NCBI RefSeq assembly: GCF_016918785.1 | Contig: NZ_JAFFPT010000067.1 | Span: forward strand, 1 to 32,383 | DNA: 32,383 nt | DNA from: Leptospira ainazelensis | Lineage (GTDB): Bacteria > Spirochaetota > Leptospiria > Leptospirales > Leptospiraceae | Direction of reading: 5' to 3' | Shown: positions 11,237-21,077 of the stretch, one piece after another | Layout: every line of letters starts with the position of its first letter | How positions within the stretch are numbered: the first letter of the stretch is position 1 | Position numbers and translations under genes: made by a program | Notes under the pieces: generated by a model | Seen by the model: the letters and a program-made list of their open reading frames with translations, nothing else | Database searches by the model: none | What the model was told of the DNA's origin: nothing

Positions 11237-11541
11237 TCGTCCGATATTTTTGCCCCAAAGCGTTCCATCAAGCTTCTTAATTCGGATTCTATTCCCGAAC
11301 GAAACGCGAGATGGGTAAATGCGATCTTTTCTTTGAGTTTGATCGCTTCGTAAAAACCGGTTTCCGATTTTCGAATCGTATACCAGATCTTGGATTCTCC
11401 AAAACCCGCAAAACGGATCGTAAGTTTTTGATCTTCGAGATAAAAACTTACGATGGAGCCGAGTTCTTTTCCGTTTAATGCTTTCTGCATTTTTTTGAGA
11501 AAGAGTTCGGGAGAATCTTCTGTCAAACGGATCGTTTTCAT
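11233..11541 (-). CDS. Conserved-looking hypothetical protein, 102 residues
   Basis: A small soluble protein with an alternating strand/helix look (MKTIRLTEDSPELFLKKM, then ELGSIVSFYLEDQKLTIRFAGFG). I do not recognise the family. The open frame reaches 11565, but ATG 11541 has AAGGA ten bases upstream and is the better start; it then begins 14 bases after the DUF445 stop. It overlaps the hydrolase gene by four bases. Position within a tight operon between a membrane protein and a hydrolase supports that it is a real gene, but gives no function. Confidence 0.75.
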   Translation of the reverse strand: MKTIRLTEDSPELFLKKMQKALNGKELGSIVSFYLEDQKLTIRFAGFGESKIWYTIRKSETGFYEAIKLKEKIAFTHLAFRSGIESELRSLMERFGAKISDE

Positions 11542-11554
11542 TCTATCTTCGTCC

Positions 11555-12781
11555 TTAAGAAACATAGAGCATGTAAATCCCTTGGAGAAGACCTACGATT
11601 GCGCCCAAAACGGAGCCGATTAAAATCAAAACGTATTCGTCTTCTTGAAAGGCGGAACGTAAGATGGGTTCGAACTCTTCCGGAGGAAGGTCTTTCATTC
11701 TTTTGAACATATTGTTCTCGATCGACATCGCTCTTCCCATATAAGTTTCGAGTTTATTGGAACTGTTTGCCAGAGAATCGGAAACTCTCGAAATCACTTC
11801 TTTTTTTGAGGTTTCAAACTCGGAATTTTCGTTACTGGTCTCGTTGTCCAAGGTTCCGTTTAAGTGCAGACGTTCGGCGGCGGTTTCGGTCTCAGCTTGG
11901 ATCGTTTCCACAAGAGAGCGGGCCGCGCGTTTGTATAAGATTTCTTCGAGGACGTTTCTTGCGGTCAACACTTGGGTCGCAAATACGTTGGAATACTTTT
12001 TGGAAACGTCTTCTTGGCGTTTGAGAAAAAGTCCCTGATAACGGATGGGACCGATTTTTTTTTCATATAAGGGACGAAAGATCATCGTCAATGCGACCCA
12101 GTTTGTGATATAGCCGACTACGACACCTTGGATCGGAAGGGTCCACCAATACGGGAAAAGATTCCACGCGAGGGCTTGTAAGATTCCCATTGCGCCGCCG
12201 AGATACCAACCGCAGTGTTCGATAAACTTAAACTCCTTAGCTCCCACTTCTTGAAAGATGTCCACGATTCGTTTTACGTTCGGGCCGGTCAGTTTGCGAA
12301 GAACAAGGGACTTGAAGTTGAAAACGCTCGAAACGTTTTCCTTTACCTGTATCATAATATTCTTAACCGTATGTTCGTTTTTTTTCCGAACACCGGAGAT
12401 GATTTTAGCTTCCTCTTCGCCTTCCAATCGGGAACGAAGGGAAGGGTTGATATGATGAATGATTTCTCGAGTGGCTTCCGGAATGAGTCGGTCCAAAACC
12501 GGTTGAAATTCTTTTTCCAATTGATCTGGATCCACCTTGGAAAAAAAATCCTCCACCTTGATCAATCGTTCGGTCATGATGTTCACGGATTTGAGCGCTA
12601 ACTTTTGGGACTTCCTCGGAACGATTCCCTGCCATCCTAAATACGGGGGAATTCCCACAAATTCCAAGGGATAGAAGGTCATCTTTAAGGCGACGACGTT
12701 TGTAAACCAACCGACGAACCCGTAGGTAACAGGCATCATTAAGATTCCGAGTAACTCTTTGTTCTGTTCGAAAAATTCCAT
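11555..12781 (-). CDS. DUF445 family membrane protein
   Basis: A 408-residue membrane protein with hydrophobic segments near the N-terminus (residues 9-35), in the middle (around 200-235) and at the extreme C-terminus (VLILIGSVLGAIVGLLQGIYMLYV), separated by charged helical regions. The family's motif appears twice: VGWFTNVVALKMTFYPLE near the N-terminus and VGYITNWVALTMIFRPLY in the middle, each followed by a PxxxQG-type string (GWQGIVPRKSQ and RYQGLFLKRQE). The function of DUF445 is unknown. The frame opens at a TTG (12814), but ATG 12781 with ACAGGAAA upstream is preferred. It is first in an operon with the 102-residue gene and the hydrolase. Confidence 0.85.
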   Translation of the reverse strand: MEFFEQNKELLGILMMPVTYGFVGWFTNVVALKMTFYPLEFVGIPPYLGWQGIVPRKSQKLALKSVNIMTERLIKVEDFFSKVDPDQLEKEFQPVLDRLIPEATREIIHHINPSLRSRLEGEEEAKIISGVRKKNEHTVKNIMIQVKENVSSVFNFKSLVLRKLTGPNVKRIVDIFQEVGAKEFKFIEHCGWYLGGAMGILQALAWNLFPYWWTLPIQGVVVGYITNWVALTMIFRPLYEKKIGPIRYQGLFLKRQEDVSKKYSNVFATQVLTARNVLEEILYKRAARSLVETIQAETETAAERLHLNGTLDNETSNENSEFETSKKEVISRVSDSLANSSNKLETYMGRAMSIENNMFKRMKDLPPEEFEPILRSAFQEDEYVLILIGSVLGAIVGLLQGIYMLYVS

Positions 12782-13026
12782 AAAATTTCCTGTAGCAAAC
12801 GCTATACTTTTCAACTTCTTGCAACTTCGGGGGTCGAATCAGGGAGAGCAAACCCTTTTTTTCTAACAAGTAGAATAAAATAAGGAAAAAAGAAGCTAGT
12901 TTTGAGCTCCCACCCGTTCAATCGGAGCAGAATCTTTGAGATGATTTTAGCCTTGCAACCGATGTCTCATTTGAATTTTCAATTGCAGGATTATAGAAAG
13001 GGAGTCACTGTAAGGATTCCGTTCTC
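12782..13026. promoter_or_regulatory. Divergent intergenic region, DUF445 gene / PAS kinase gene
   Basis: The 245 bases separate two divergent starts and must contain promoters for both. The plus-strand gene has AAGGA at 13012-13016, ten bases before its ATG. A TTGAAT (12971) and an AT-rich TTATAG (12991) are present, but their 14-base spacing is too short for a confident sigma70 call. No repeat or hairpin stands out. Confidence 0.4.
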
Positions 13027-14694
13027 ATGAGTCCAAATCGACAAATCAATGCAACCTTGAATCCTAAGGGGGAATTTCCCATCCAATGGAATCTGCTTCT
13101 TCGCAAAAACGGGGAAATTCTGAGCGCGGATTCCAATCTGATCGAAAGTCTAGGTTATCCGAATTTGGAAACTCTCACGGCTTCTAAACTGATCCGGGAT
13201 TGGAGTTCATTTCAGAGTCGGAATTTTCCCTGGAGGGGAAGTTTGATTTTTTTGGATTCAAAAGAACGGGAAATTTCTCTGGAAGGCTCCATAGAATTGT
13301 TAAACGAAGACTTCTATCTTTTTCGTATCTTTCATTTCCAATTCGAAAAAAAAATCGAGGACTTGTTCTTTCAAATTTTTCATAAGAATCTTGCGATCAA
13401 ACTCATCATAGACGTTGAAACGGGAAGTATCATAAACGTAAGCGAATCCGCCCTCGAGTTTTACGGATACTCCCGAGAGGAATTTCTAAAACTGAGAATC
13501 AGCGATCTCAATATTCTAAATCCGGAACAGATCAAAACTGAAATGTTACTCGCAAGTTCCGAAAACAGACTCCACTTCAATTTTATTCATCGACTGAAAT
13601 CCGGAATCCATCGAGACGTTGAGGTTTTTTCCGGACCCATTTCCTTAAACAATAAAACCTATCTTTATTCTATCATTCACGACGTTACCGAAAGAAACCG
13701 CGCCTTGGAAGCAAGGGCCGTCAGCGAAAAAAAATATAGAAATCTGATAGAACTCGCGGCGGATGGAATCGTTTTGATCGGACCCGAAGGGATCATCGAA
13801 GAAGCCAATCCGATGTCTTCGGAACTTACCGGTTATTCCAAAGAGCGGATGCTTGGGATGACCGCATTCGATATGATCGATTCGGACAATCTTTTAAAAC
13901 TCCCCCTCAATCTCGACTTGGAGGAGGGAACGACGCTCATTCGGGAAAGGGTGATCCGTCGCGCGGACGGAACTAAGATTCCGGTAGAGATCAACGCGGT
14001 CCGTCTGGAAAACGGACGTCTTCTTGCCGTCATTCGAGACATCCGGGAAAGAAAACTGATTCAAGAAAGAATGGAGAATTCTTTAAAAGAAAAAGAACTG
14101 ATGTTGCAAGAGATTCATCATCGTGTAAAAAACAATCTTCAGATCGTTTCGAGTCTTTTGAGTCTTCATTCCGAATTTAACGAGGATTCCTATTTACAAA
14201 AGGTTTTGCGGGAATGCGAGCTGCGGGTTAAGTCGATGGCTCTCGTTCACGAAGAACTCTATCGTTCGGACGATCTTGCGAAAGTGGATCTCAAGAGTTA
14301 TTATTTTTCCCTTTCTTCCAATCTGCTTTCGATTTACGGTCAATCCGAGAAGATTCGAATTCACGATCTGGAGGATTCTTTTTTTATGTCCATCGACCGT
14401 GCGATTCCGATCGGTTTGATTCTCAACGAACTCCTTACCAATTCCTTAAAATACGCGTTTGAGGATCAAAAGAACGGAGAGATTTTTTTGGAATTAAAAA
14501 AAACTAACGAACAGGTGGAGTTGGGATATAGAGACACCGGAATCGGTTTCGATATGGATCAGGCGCAAAACTTGCAGAACGGACTCGGTCTAAAATTGAT
14601 CGATATGCTTTCTCAACAACTGCACGCGAAACTTTCTTTCAAGACCGAAAAAGGTTTTTTTCTTCGGATGCTTTTTGACGGTTGGAAGGAATGA
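13027..14694 (+). CDS. Multi-PAS sensor histidine kinase, HisKA_2 type
   Basis: A 555-residue cytosolic kinase. It has three PAS-like units: residues ~18-112 (weak), ~120-235 (LAIKLIIDVETGSIINVSESALEFYGYSREEF) and ~238-345 (GIVLIGPEGIIEEANPMSSELTGYSKERM). The dimerisation/phospho-acceptor region is of the HisKA_2 family, with LQEIHHRVKNNLQIVSSLLSL and the acceptor at His364/365. A HATPase domain follows (LILNELLTNSLKYAFEDQ, DTGIGFDM, GLGLKLIDM). It shares this architecture, and a 32-base identical DNA segment around the His motif, with the kinase gene at 19619. No receiver domain is fused or adjacent. HisKA_2 kinases often signal to unusual regulators, so the output cannot be inferred. Confidence 0.88.
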   Translation: MSPNRQINATLNPKGEFPIQWNLLLRKNGEILSADSNLIESLGYPNLETLTASKLIRDWSSFQSRNFPWRGSLIFLDSKEREISLEGSIELLNEDFYLFRIFHFQFEKKIEDLFFQIFHKNLAIKLIIDVETGSIINVSESALEFYGYSREEFLKLRISDLNILNPEQIKTEMLLASSENRLHFNFIHRLKSGIHRDVEVFSGPISLNNKTYLYSIIHDVTERNRALEARAVSEKKYRNLIELAADGIVLIGPEGIIEEANPMSSELTGYSKERMLGMTAFDMIDSDNLLKLPLNLDLEEGTTLIRERVIRRADGTKIPVEINAVRLENGRLLAVIRDIRERKLIQERMENSLKEKELMLQEIHHRVKNNLQIVSSLLSLHSEFNEDSYLQKVLRECELRVKSMALVHEELYRSDDLAKVDLKSYYFSLSSNLLSIYGQSEKIRIHDLEDSFFMSIDRAIPIGLILNELLTNSLKYAFEDQKNGEIFLELKKTNEQVELGYRDTGIGFDMDQAQNLQNGLGLKLIDMLSQQLHAKLSFKTEKGFFLRMLFDGWKE

Positions 14695-14731
14695 AATTTG
14701 GTTGTAATGATGGATAGGCTGTGGAACCTGC

Positions 14732-14759
14732 TTGCATTATTTAAACTGGGAATTACACT
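14732..14759 (+). promoter_or_regulatory. Possible sigma70-type promoter of the cyclic-nucleotide-binding gene
   Basis: TTGCAT (14732-14737), a 16-base spacer and TACACT (14754-14759) lie 18 bases before the ATG. The expected transcription start gives a short leader that still contains GGGAAA. Fair match only. Confidence 0.35.
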
Positions 14760-14777
14760 CGCATTTCGGGAAATATT

Positions 14778-15254
14778 ATGCAACATACAAAAGAAGAAAT
14801 TCTAAAACAGATTTATCTATTTTCCAATTTTACGGAAGACGAATTGAGTTCGATTGCGGAGAAGACGGAATATAAAGTATACGAACAAGGCGACGCCGTC
14901 TTTCACGAAGGCAACGAAGCCAAGGCGTTTTTTGTGGTCATCTACGGCACGTTAAAGGTGCTAACCTCTACGGAAAAAGGAGACGACGTAAACGTAACGA
15001 CCATAGCGACTGGAGATCATTTCGGAGAACTTCCGTTTTTAGATCCGGGAAAACGATCAGCTTCGGTGGAAGCGATGGAAAGATCGGAACTTTTAAGAAT
15101 TCCATACGATCATCTCAACGATATATTCGCGAAGGACGCAAAGGCGTCTTTAAAATTCTATCAATCAATCTCTCATTTTTTGGCGAAACGTTTGAGAATG
15201 CTCACTCACGATTTGACTTACGCGAGAGAACTGAGAAAACGATTTACGATCTGA
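14778..15254 (+). CDS. Stand-alone cyclic-nucleotide-binding domain protein
   Basis: A 158-residue protein that is essentially one CRP-type cyclic-nucleotide-binding domain. It begins LFSNFTEDELSSIAEKTEYKVYEQGDAVFHEGN and has the phosphate-binding cassette FGELPFLDPGKRSASVEA with the conserved Glu and Arg. After the domain there is a helix (FYQSISHFLAKRLRMLTHDLTYARELRKRF) where CRP-like regulators would have the dimer helix and a helix-turn-helix. The DNA-binding part is absent, so this is not a classical transcription factor; it probably modulates a partner protein by binding cAMP or cGMP. It is followed by a strong terminator. A nucleotide cyclase is encoded at 28657-31494, but a link is only suggestive. 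Confidence 0.87.
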   Translation: MQHTKEEILKQIYLFSNFTEDELSSIAEKTEYKVYEQGDAVFHEGNEAKAFFVVIYGTLKVLTSTEKGDDVNVTTIATGDHFGELPFLDPGKRSASVEAMERSELLRIPYDHLNDIFAKDAKASLKFYQSISHFLAKRLRMLTHDLTYARELRKRFTI

Positions 15255-15261
15255 TTATTAA

Positions 15262-15298
15262 ACGGACTGGATTCGAAAATCGGATCCAGTCCGTTTTT
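15262..15298 (+). terminator. Strong rho-independent terminator after the cyclic-nucleotide-binding gene
   Basis: A 15-base stem (15262-15276 with 15280-15294) with a single G-T mismatch and the loop AAA is followed by a T run (15294-15298). It starts 8 bases after the stop codon. It lies only 23 bases before the next ATG, leaving no room for a promoter between them. Confidence 0.85.
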
Positions 15299-15321
15299 CG
15301 GGTAAGATAAGGACAATAAGA

Positions 15322-16281
15322 ATGAAATTTTCCGCGCGTCTTTTCACCCGCTCAACGATAGTCTTCCTTGTTTTAATCTCGCTTACGCTGTCGTTTTACT
15401 CCTGTTCGGCGGCCCTTGTTTCTTCCGCTCTTTATTACGAACGTTTTCAGTCGGGCTTAGAAAAAAAAGAAATTCAAGTTGGCTCTTACAGATGGACTTA
15501 TCTCGAAGGCGGCAAAGGGGAGACGATCCTTTTGATCCACGGATTCGGCGGAGATAAGGACAACTGGACTCGTTTTGTAAGAACTCTTACGGGATCGTAT
15601 CACGTCGTCCTTCCGGATCTTCCCGGTTTTGGAGAGAATGACCGAAAGCCCGAAGACGAATATTCGATTCTCACTCAGGTTGCTCGTTTGGATGAATTTG
15701 CAAAAGCCTTAGGCTTGAGTAAATTCCATATCATCGGCAATTCGATGGGAGGTTCGATCTCTGGAGTTTACACGGCTACGTTTCCGGATAAAATTCTAAC
15801 GCTTGGACTTTTTGATTCCGCAGGAGTAAAGTCTCCGATTCCAAGTGAGTTTTCGGTTCATCTTTCCAAAGGAAAAAATCCTCTCGTTGCGAACAATAAT
15901 GAAGAATTCGATTATTTGATGAACTTTATCTTTGTAAAACCGCCGACAATTCCTTCCTTTTTAAAGGGATATTTTTCGGACAAGTCGATTCGAAATCGGG
16001 AATTTAACGAAAAGATCTACAAAGAAATCCGTTCCCAGCCGTCCGTATTGGAAGAGAGAATGAAATTGATTCAGACAAGAACGTTAATCGTTTGGGGGGA
16101 TACGGATCGGGTCATTCATATCAGTTCTTCGGACGTTTTGTTAAAAGGGATTCGAAATTCGACTCGAGTGATCCTAAAAGATTGCGGTCATAGCCCGATG
16201 CTGGAAAGACCGGGCGAGACCGCCGAGATTTACTCAAAATTTTTAAAAGGAGAAACGGATTTATCTTCAGGATTGAAATAA
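15322..16281 (+). CDS. Putative lipoprotein, alpha/beta hydrolase
   Basis: A 319-residue exported hydrolase. A basic N-terminus and a hydrophobic stretch end in a plausible lipobox (LSFYSC, Cys28), so it is probably lipid-anchored. The hydrolase fold shows HGFGGDKDNW (oxyanion loop), GNSMGG with nucleophile Ser141, VWGDTDRV with Asp262 and CGHSPMLERP with His290, giving a full Ser-Asp-His triad. Similarity to MhpC/epoxide-hydrolase-like and lipase-like members is general; the substrate is unknown. AAGGAC lies nine bases before the ATG. A terminator sits immediately upstream. The stop overlaps the 3' end of the opposite-strand hybrid kinase gene by 15 bases. Confidence 0.83.
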   Translation: MKFSARLFTRSTIVFLVLISLTLSFYSCSAALVSSALYYERFQSGLEKKEIQVGSYRWTYLEGGKGETILLIHGFGGDKDNWTRFVRTLTGSYHVVLPDLPGFGENDRKPEDEYSILTQVARLDEFAKALGLSKFHIIGNSMGGSISGVYTATFPDKILTLGLFDSAGVKSPIPSEFSVHLSKGKNPLVANNNEEFDYLMNFIFVKPPTIPSFLKGYFSDKSIRNREFNEKIYKEIRSQPSVLEERMKLIQTRTLIVWGDTDRVIHISSSDVLLKGIRNSTRVILKDCGHSPMLERPGETAEIYSKFLKGETDLSSGLK

Positions 16282-19200
16282 ATGCGAGATCGTAGATTCA
16301 ATATCTTGAATTTGAATCGGCTTTGCGATATAGGCGTCCATACCAGCGTCGATACATTTTTCCTTGTCTCCTTCCATCGCGTTCGCAGTCATCGCGACGA
16401 TCACCGGATTCGGATTTGTGAAATCTTTTCTGATATGATAGGTTGTTTCAAATCCGTCCATCTCTGGCATTTGGATGTCCATAAAAATCAATTGATAGAA
16501 TTGGTTTTTGAGACTTGATAAGGCCTCGACGCCGTTATTCGCAGTGTCGACTGAATAACCGAGTTTACTCAAAAGTCGGATCGCGATTTTTTGATTGATC
16601 ACGTTGTCTTCGACCAAAAGAATTTTGAGAGGAATTCTTTCGGAGAGAGTTTTTTCTTTTTCGCTCGTTTGTTCTTCTTTCGAAGTTCGAGTGGGGAACG
16701 CCTTTTCAAAATTTCTGCTCAGTTCGTCCAAAAGAATCGGTTTAAACATCATGAATATTTTAAAACCGGGTCGATTGAAAAGGCCCTGTGTCACATGATG
16801 ATAAGAACTTTGTAGTCCGTTTTCCATAAAAAGGATGATCGTAAGTTTAATATTCGGCGTTCGATTTTTGAGTTCGTCCAAAATTTCCGGAAGATTCATA
16901 TCCGAAAGATTTAGATCCGTGAGAAAAATTCCGATTCTTTCCTCTTCGGAGATGATCCGGATCGTTTCTTTCGCGTTTCGGGCGAGTTTAACCAAAAAGC
17001 CGTTTCTTTCGCAGAATTTTTTGATCTGTTCTTTGAACGCGTAGTCCTGAATCGAAACTACCGCGATTTTAGCCAGGTTTTTGGAATGTAATTCTAAAAC
17101 TCCGACCGGAATTTTATAGTCCAGTCTTTCGCTGATGATGGAAAGGGTGAACTCCGAACCTCGTCCGACCTCGCTTCTTACGATGATCTCTCCTTTCATC
17201 AACTCCGCCAACTTTTTGCTGATTGTCAGTCCGAGACCCGAACCTCCGTATCTTCTCGTAGTGGAAGAATCTACTTGGCTGAAAGCTTTGAATAAAAGTT
17301 CTAATTTTTCTTCCGGAATCCCGATTCCGGTATCTTGTAGTCGAAAGACGATTCTTAGTTTATCGTTCGGAAATTTCTCTGAGTCCACAAAAAGAACGAT
17401 TTTTCCTTTTTCGGTAAACTTAATCGAGTTTCCTAAAAGATTCATAAGAATCTGTCTCAAACGATAAGGATCGGAAATGATCCAGTTTGGAACCGAGGAT
17501 GAAATTTTGCATTCAACGATTAGGCCCTTTTCCTCCGCCATGGGACGGAAAAGATTACAAACTTCTTCGCTCAGTTTTTGCGGAGAAACGGGTTGCATCT
17601 CGAGTTTGAGTTGTCCGGATTCTATACGGGAAAGATCCAAGATGTCGTTTAATAAAATTAATAAATTTTGCCCGCTGGACTTGATGATGTCCAGATATTC
17701 TTTTTGTTCCAGGTTTAACGAGGTGCCTTCCAAAAGACTTACGGTTCCGATCACGCCGTTGAGCGGGGTTCTGATTTCGTGACTCATCATCGCCAGAAAA
17801 TCCGACTTCGCTTTGGACGCCGCCTCCGCGGTTTCTTTGGCGCGCTTTAGAGAATCCTCATATACTTTTCTTTCGGTGATTTCGTGCCAAACGGCCAGAA
17901 AAACGTTTTTCTGATACATCTTCATCGGGGTCAGAGTGATTTCGGTCGGGAATTCCTCTCCGTTACAACGTCTGTAGTTTCTTTCAAACGTATAAACTCC
18001 CCTTCTGCGGGCGATAGTTTCGGTTTCGTCTCCGCGTATTCCGTCGGATTGTTTTTCGGCTGCAAAATAAGAAGGATGTTTACCCAAGATCTGATTTTTA
18101 TCTTCGCACCGAAGCATGTTTAAGGTCGCCGGATTACATTCGAAAATTCCGGAATCGTCATACAGTACGTGGGGTTCGCTCGAATGTTCGAAAAGAAGTT
18201 TGAATTTTTCTTCCGCCAACTTTTTTTCAGTGATGTCTACTGAAAACGCGCTCACTCCCATAATGTCGTTTGCCGAATTTTTAATCGGATTAAAAAAGGT
18301 TTCAGTAAATACGATTCCGTTTTGGCGAGATCTGGAACCTGCGATTTGAAAACGTTCTCCAGAAAAAGCTCGTTGGTAATAGCCTTTCCATCTTTGAATC
18401 TCTTCCTCCGGAATTCCCGCTTCAAAGATGTTAGTACCCGTGGAAATCTCAAGATTAAATGTTTTTTTCATTTCCCGATAAAAAGAGGAATTGAATATAA
18501 GAATTTCGTAATTTTTGTTGATCGACCAGATCATTGCGTCTGAATTTTCGACTACGGCGTTTAGATTTGCTTCGTGTTCCGCGATTTTGACAGATTGTTC
18601 TATCAGGGAATTTCGTGAGTTGACTTTGTCCGTAATATCCTTGATCTGAACGAGAACTACTTTATGAAGTCTGGAGGTCAAAATCCGGAACGAGGCGCTT
18701 CCCCAAAATTTTTTCCGATCAAACGTTTTGAATTCCGCTTCCCAAGTGTAAGGTTCTCCCTCGAAAACTTTCTTTCTCATCGACTGAAAATCCAAAAGAG
18801 AAAATCCGTCGACGAGAAGTGACGTAAAAGGAATTCCTATAAAATCGGAAGCGGATTCCGCTCCAAAGGATTGAATCGCGGTCTGATTGTTTTCGATCAC
18901 ACAATCCGTTTCCGGATTCAAAAGAAAGATCGCGTTAGCCGACCTTTGGAAGATCATCGATCTGAGTTCTGTGTCCTGAGAGAAAATACTCGATTCTTCG
19001 ATCCAAGAGTTTTTGGAAAAAAGGATCAGTTTGTGTCTATTTTCCACAGAAAAAATCTGAAGGGATACGTAGAATATCTTTCCTTCCTTTGTGCGATACT
19101 GCAGTTCCTTGGCGATTTTGGAATTCTCATTTGTTCGCGCTTCTTCCCAAAAGGAAATCCACTCCTGAGGTTGAACCCAGGCCCAATCCGCCGGCTTTGC

Positions 19201-19314
19201 GGCTTTTTCTAGATTCGCCGAAAATTCCTCCCACTCGGGATTAAAATGCCAGGTAACCGTTTCTCCCAAGGAATTGAGAAGTAAAAAGTTTGATTCCGAT
19301 CCGAAATGAGTCAT
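16267..19314 (-). CDS. Hybrid sensor histidine kinase with multiple PAS and two receiver domains
   Basis: A 1015-residue soluble hybrid kinase. About four PAS-like units fill the first ~485 residues; the clearest are SANAIFLLNPETDCVIENNQTAI, ENSDAMIWSINKNYEILIFNSSF and HSSEPHVLYDDSGIFECNPATL. HisKA has SDFLAMMSHEIRTPLNGVIG with His512. HATPase has NLLGNSIKFTEKG, DTGIGIPEE and GGSGLGLTISK. A first receiver-like domain holds TDLNLSD (Asp800) and a KP near its end, but lacks the paired N-terminal acids (VVSIQD). A second, canonical receiver follows: LLVEDNVINQK, FMDIQMPEMDG (Asp946), TANAM and AKP. The open frame extends to a TTG at 19425, but that stretch is AT-rich and unlike the rest; ATG 19314 is preferred, though neither start has a good ribosome binding site. 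Confidence 0.88.
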   Translation of the reverse strand: MTHFGSESNFLLLNSLGETVTWHFNPEWEEFSANLEKAAKPADWAWVQPQEWISFWEEARTNENSKIAKELQYRTKEGKIFYVSLQIFSVENRHKLILFSKNSWIEESSIFSQDTELRSMIFQRSANAIFLLNPETDCVIENNQTAIQSFGAESASDFIGIPFTSLLVDGFSLLDFQSMRKKVFEGEPYTWEAEFKTFDRKKFWGSASFRILTSRLHKVVLVQIKDITDKVNSRNSLIEQSVKIAEHEANLNAVVENSDAMIWSINKNYEILIFNSSFYREMKKTFNLEISTGTNIFEAGIPEEEIQRWKGYYQRAFSGERFQIAGSRSRQNGIVFTETFFNPIKNSANDIMGVSAFSVDITEKKLAEEKFKLLFEHSSEPHVLYDDSGIFECNPATLNMLRCEDKNQILGKHPSYFAAEKQSDGIRGDETETIARRRGVYTFERNYRRCNGEEFPTEITLTPMKMYQKNVFLAVWHEITERKVYEDSLKRAKETAEAASKAKSDFLAMMSHEIRTPLNGVIGTVSLLEGTSLNLEQKEYLDIIKSSGQNLLILLNDILDLSRIESGQLKLEMQPVSPQKLSEEVCNLFRPMAEEKGLIVECKISSSVPNWIISDPYRLRQILMNLLGNSIKFTEKGKIVLFVDSEKFPNDKLRIVFRLQDTGIGIPEEKLELLFKAFSQVDSSTTRRYGGSGLGLTISKKLAELMKGEIIVRSEVGRGSEFTLSIISERLDYKIPVGVLELHSKNLAKIAVVSIQDYAFKEQIKKFCERNGFLVKLARNAKETIRIISEEERIGIFLTDLNLSDMNLPEILDELKNRTPNIKLTIILFMENGLQSSYHHVTQGLFNRPGFKIFMMFKPILLDELSRNFEKAFPTRTSKEEQTSEKEKTLSERIPLKILLVEDNVINQKIAIRLLSKLGYSVDTANNGVEALSSLKNQFYQLIFMDIQMPEMDGFETTYHIRKDFTNPNPVIVAMTANAMEGDKEKCIDAGMDAYIAKPIQIQDIESTISHLFQS

Positions 19315-19618
19315 TTGCGTTCTATAATTAAAGATAAAAGAGTAGTATAATTGAATGAATTGGATCACTAAACAAGCAAAATAAAAGCAAAAATACCGAG
19401 TATACTTTGATTCTACACAATTCAAAAAACATTGTGGAAAAAGGACATCCGGAAACGTTCTCTTAATTTTTTAGGATTGTTTCGAATTTTTTATATTTGA
19501 AAACAAGAATTCCTTTTTTCATTTTGGGGTGAATTTCATTCTGTTTGATAATATGAGAAAGGATCTCTGTCTCGGTTTGATTGACTTCCCTCAGTCTCCT
19601 TGGTATTGACTTAAAAAC
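19315..19618. promoter_or_regulatory. Divergent intergenic region between two kinase genes
   Basis: About 304 AT-rich bases between the hybrid kinase start and the plus-strand kinase start. For the plus strand, TTGGGG (19525-19530), 17 bases and GATAAT (19548-19553) form a fair promoter. A second candidate, TTGACT (19581-19586), 17 bases and TATTGA (19604-19609), would start transcription almost at the ATG. I see no coding potential or repeats. Confidence 0.4.
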
Positions 19619-21031
<1,413 letters not shown>

Positions 21032-21077
21032 AAACACTTGTCCTCTTACGTTCTCATAAGGACTCTGCAACTGTCCC

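Noticed and set aside
19315..19425. N-terminal extension of the hybrid kinase from TTG 19425
   Set aside because: The extra 37 residues are AT-rich, aromatic and unlike the rest, with no ribosome binding site; ATG 19314 begins at the PAS region.
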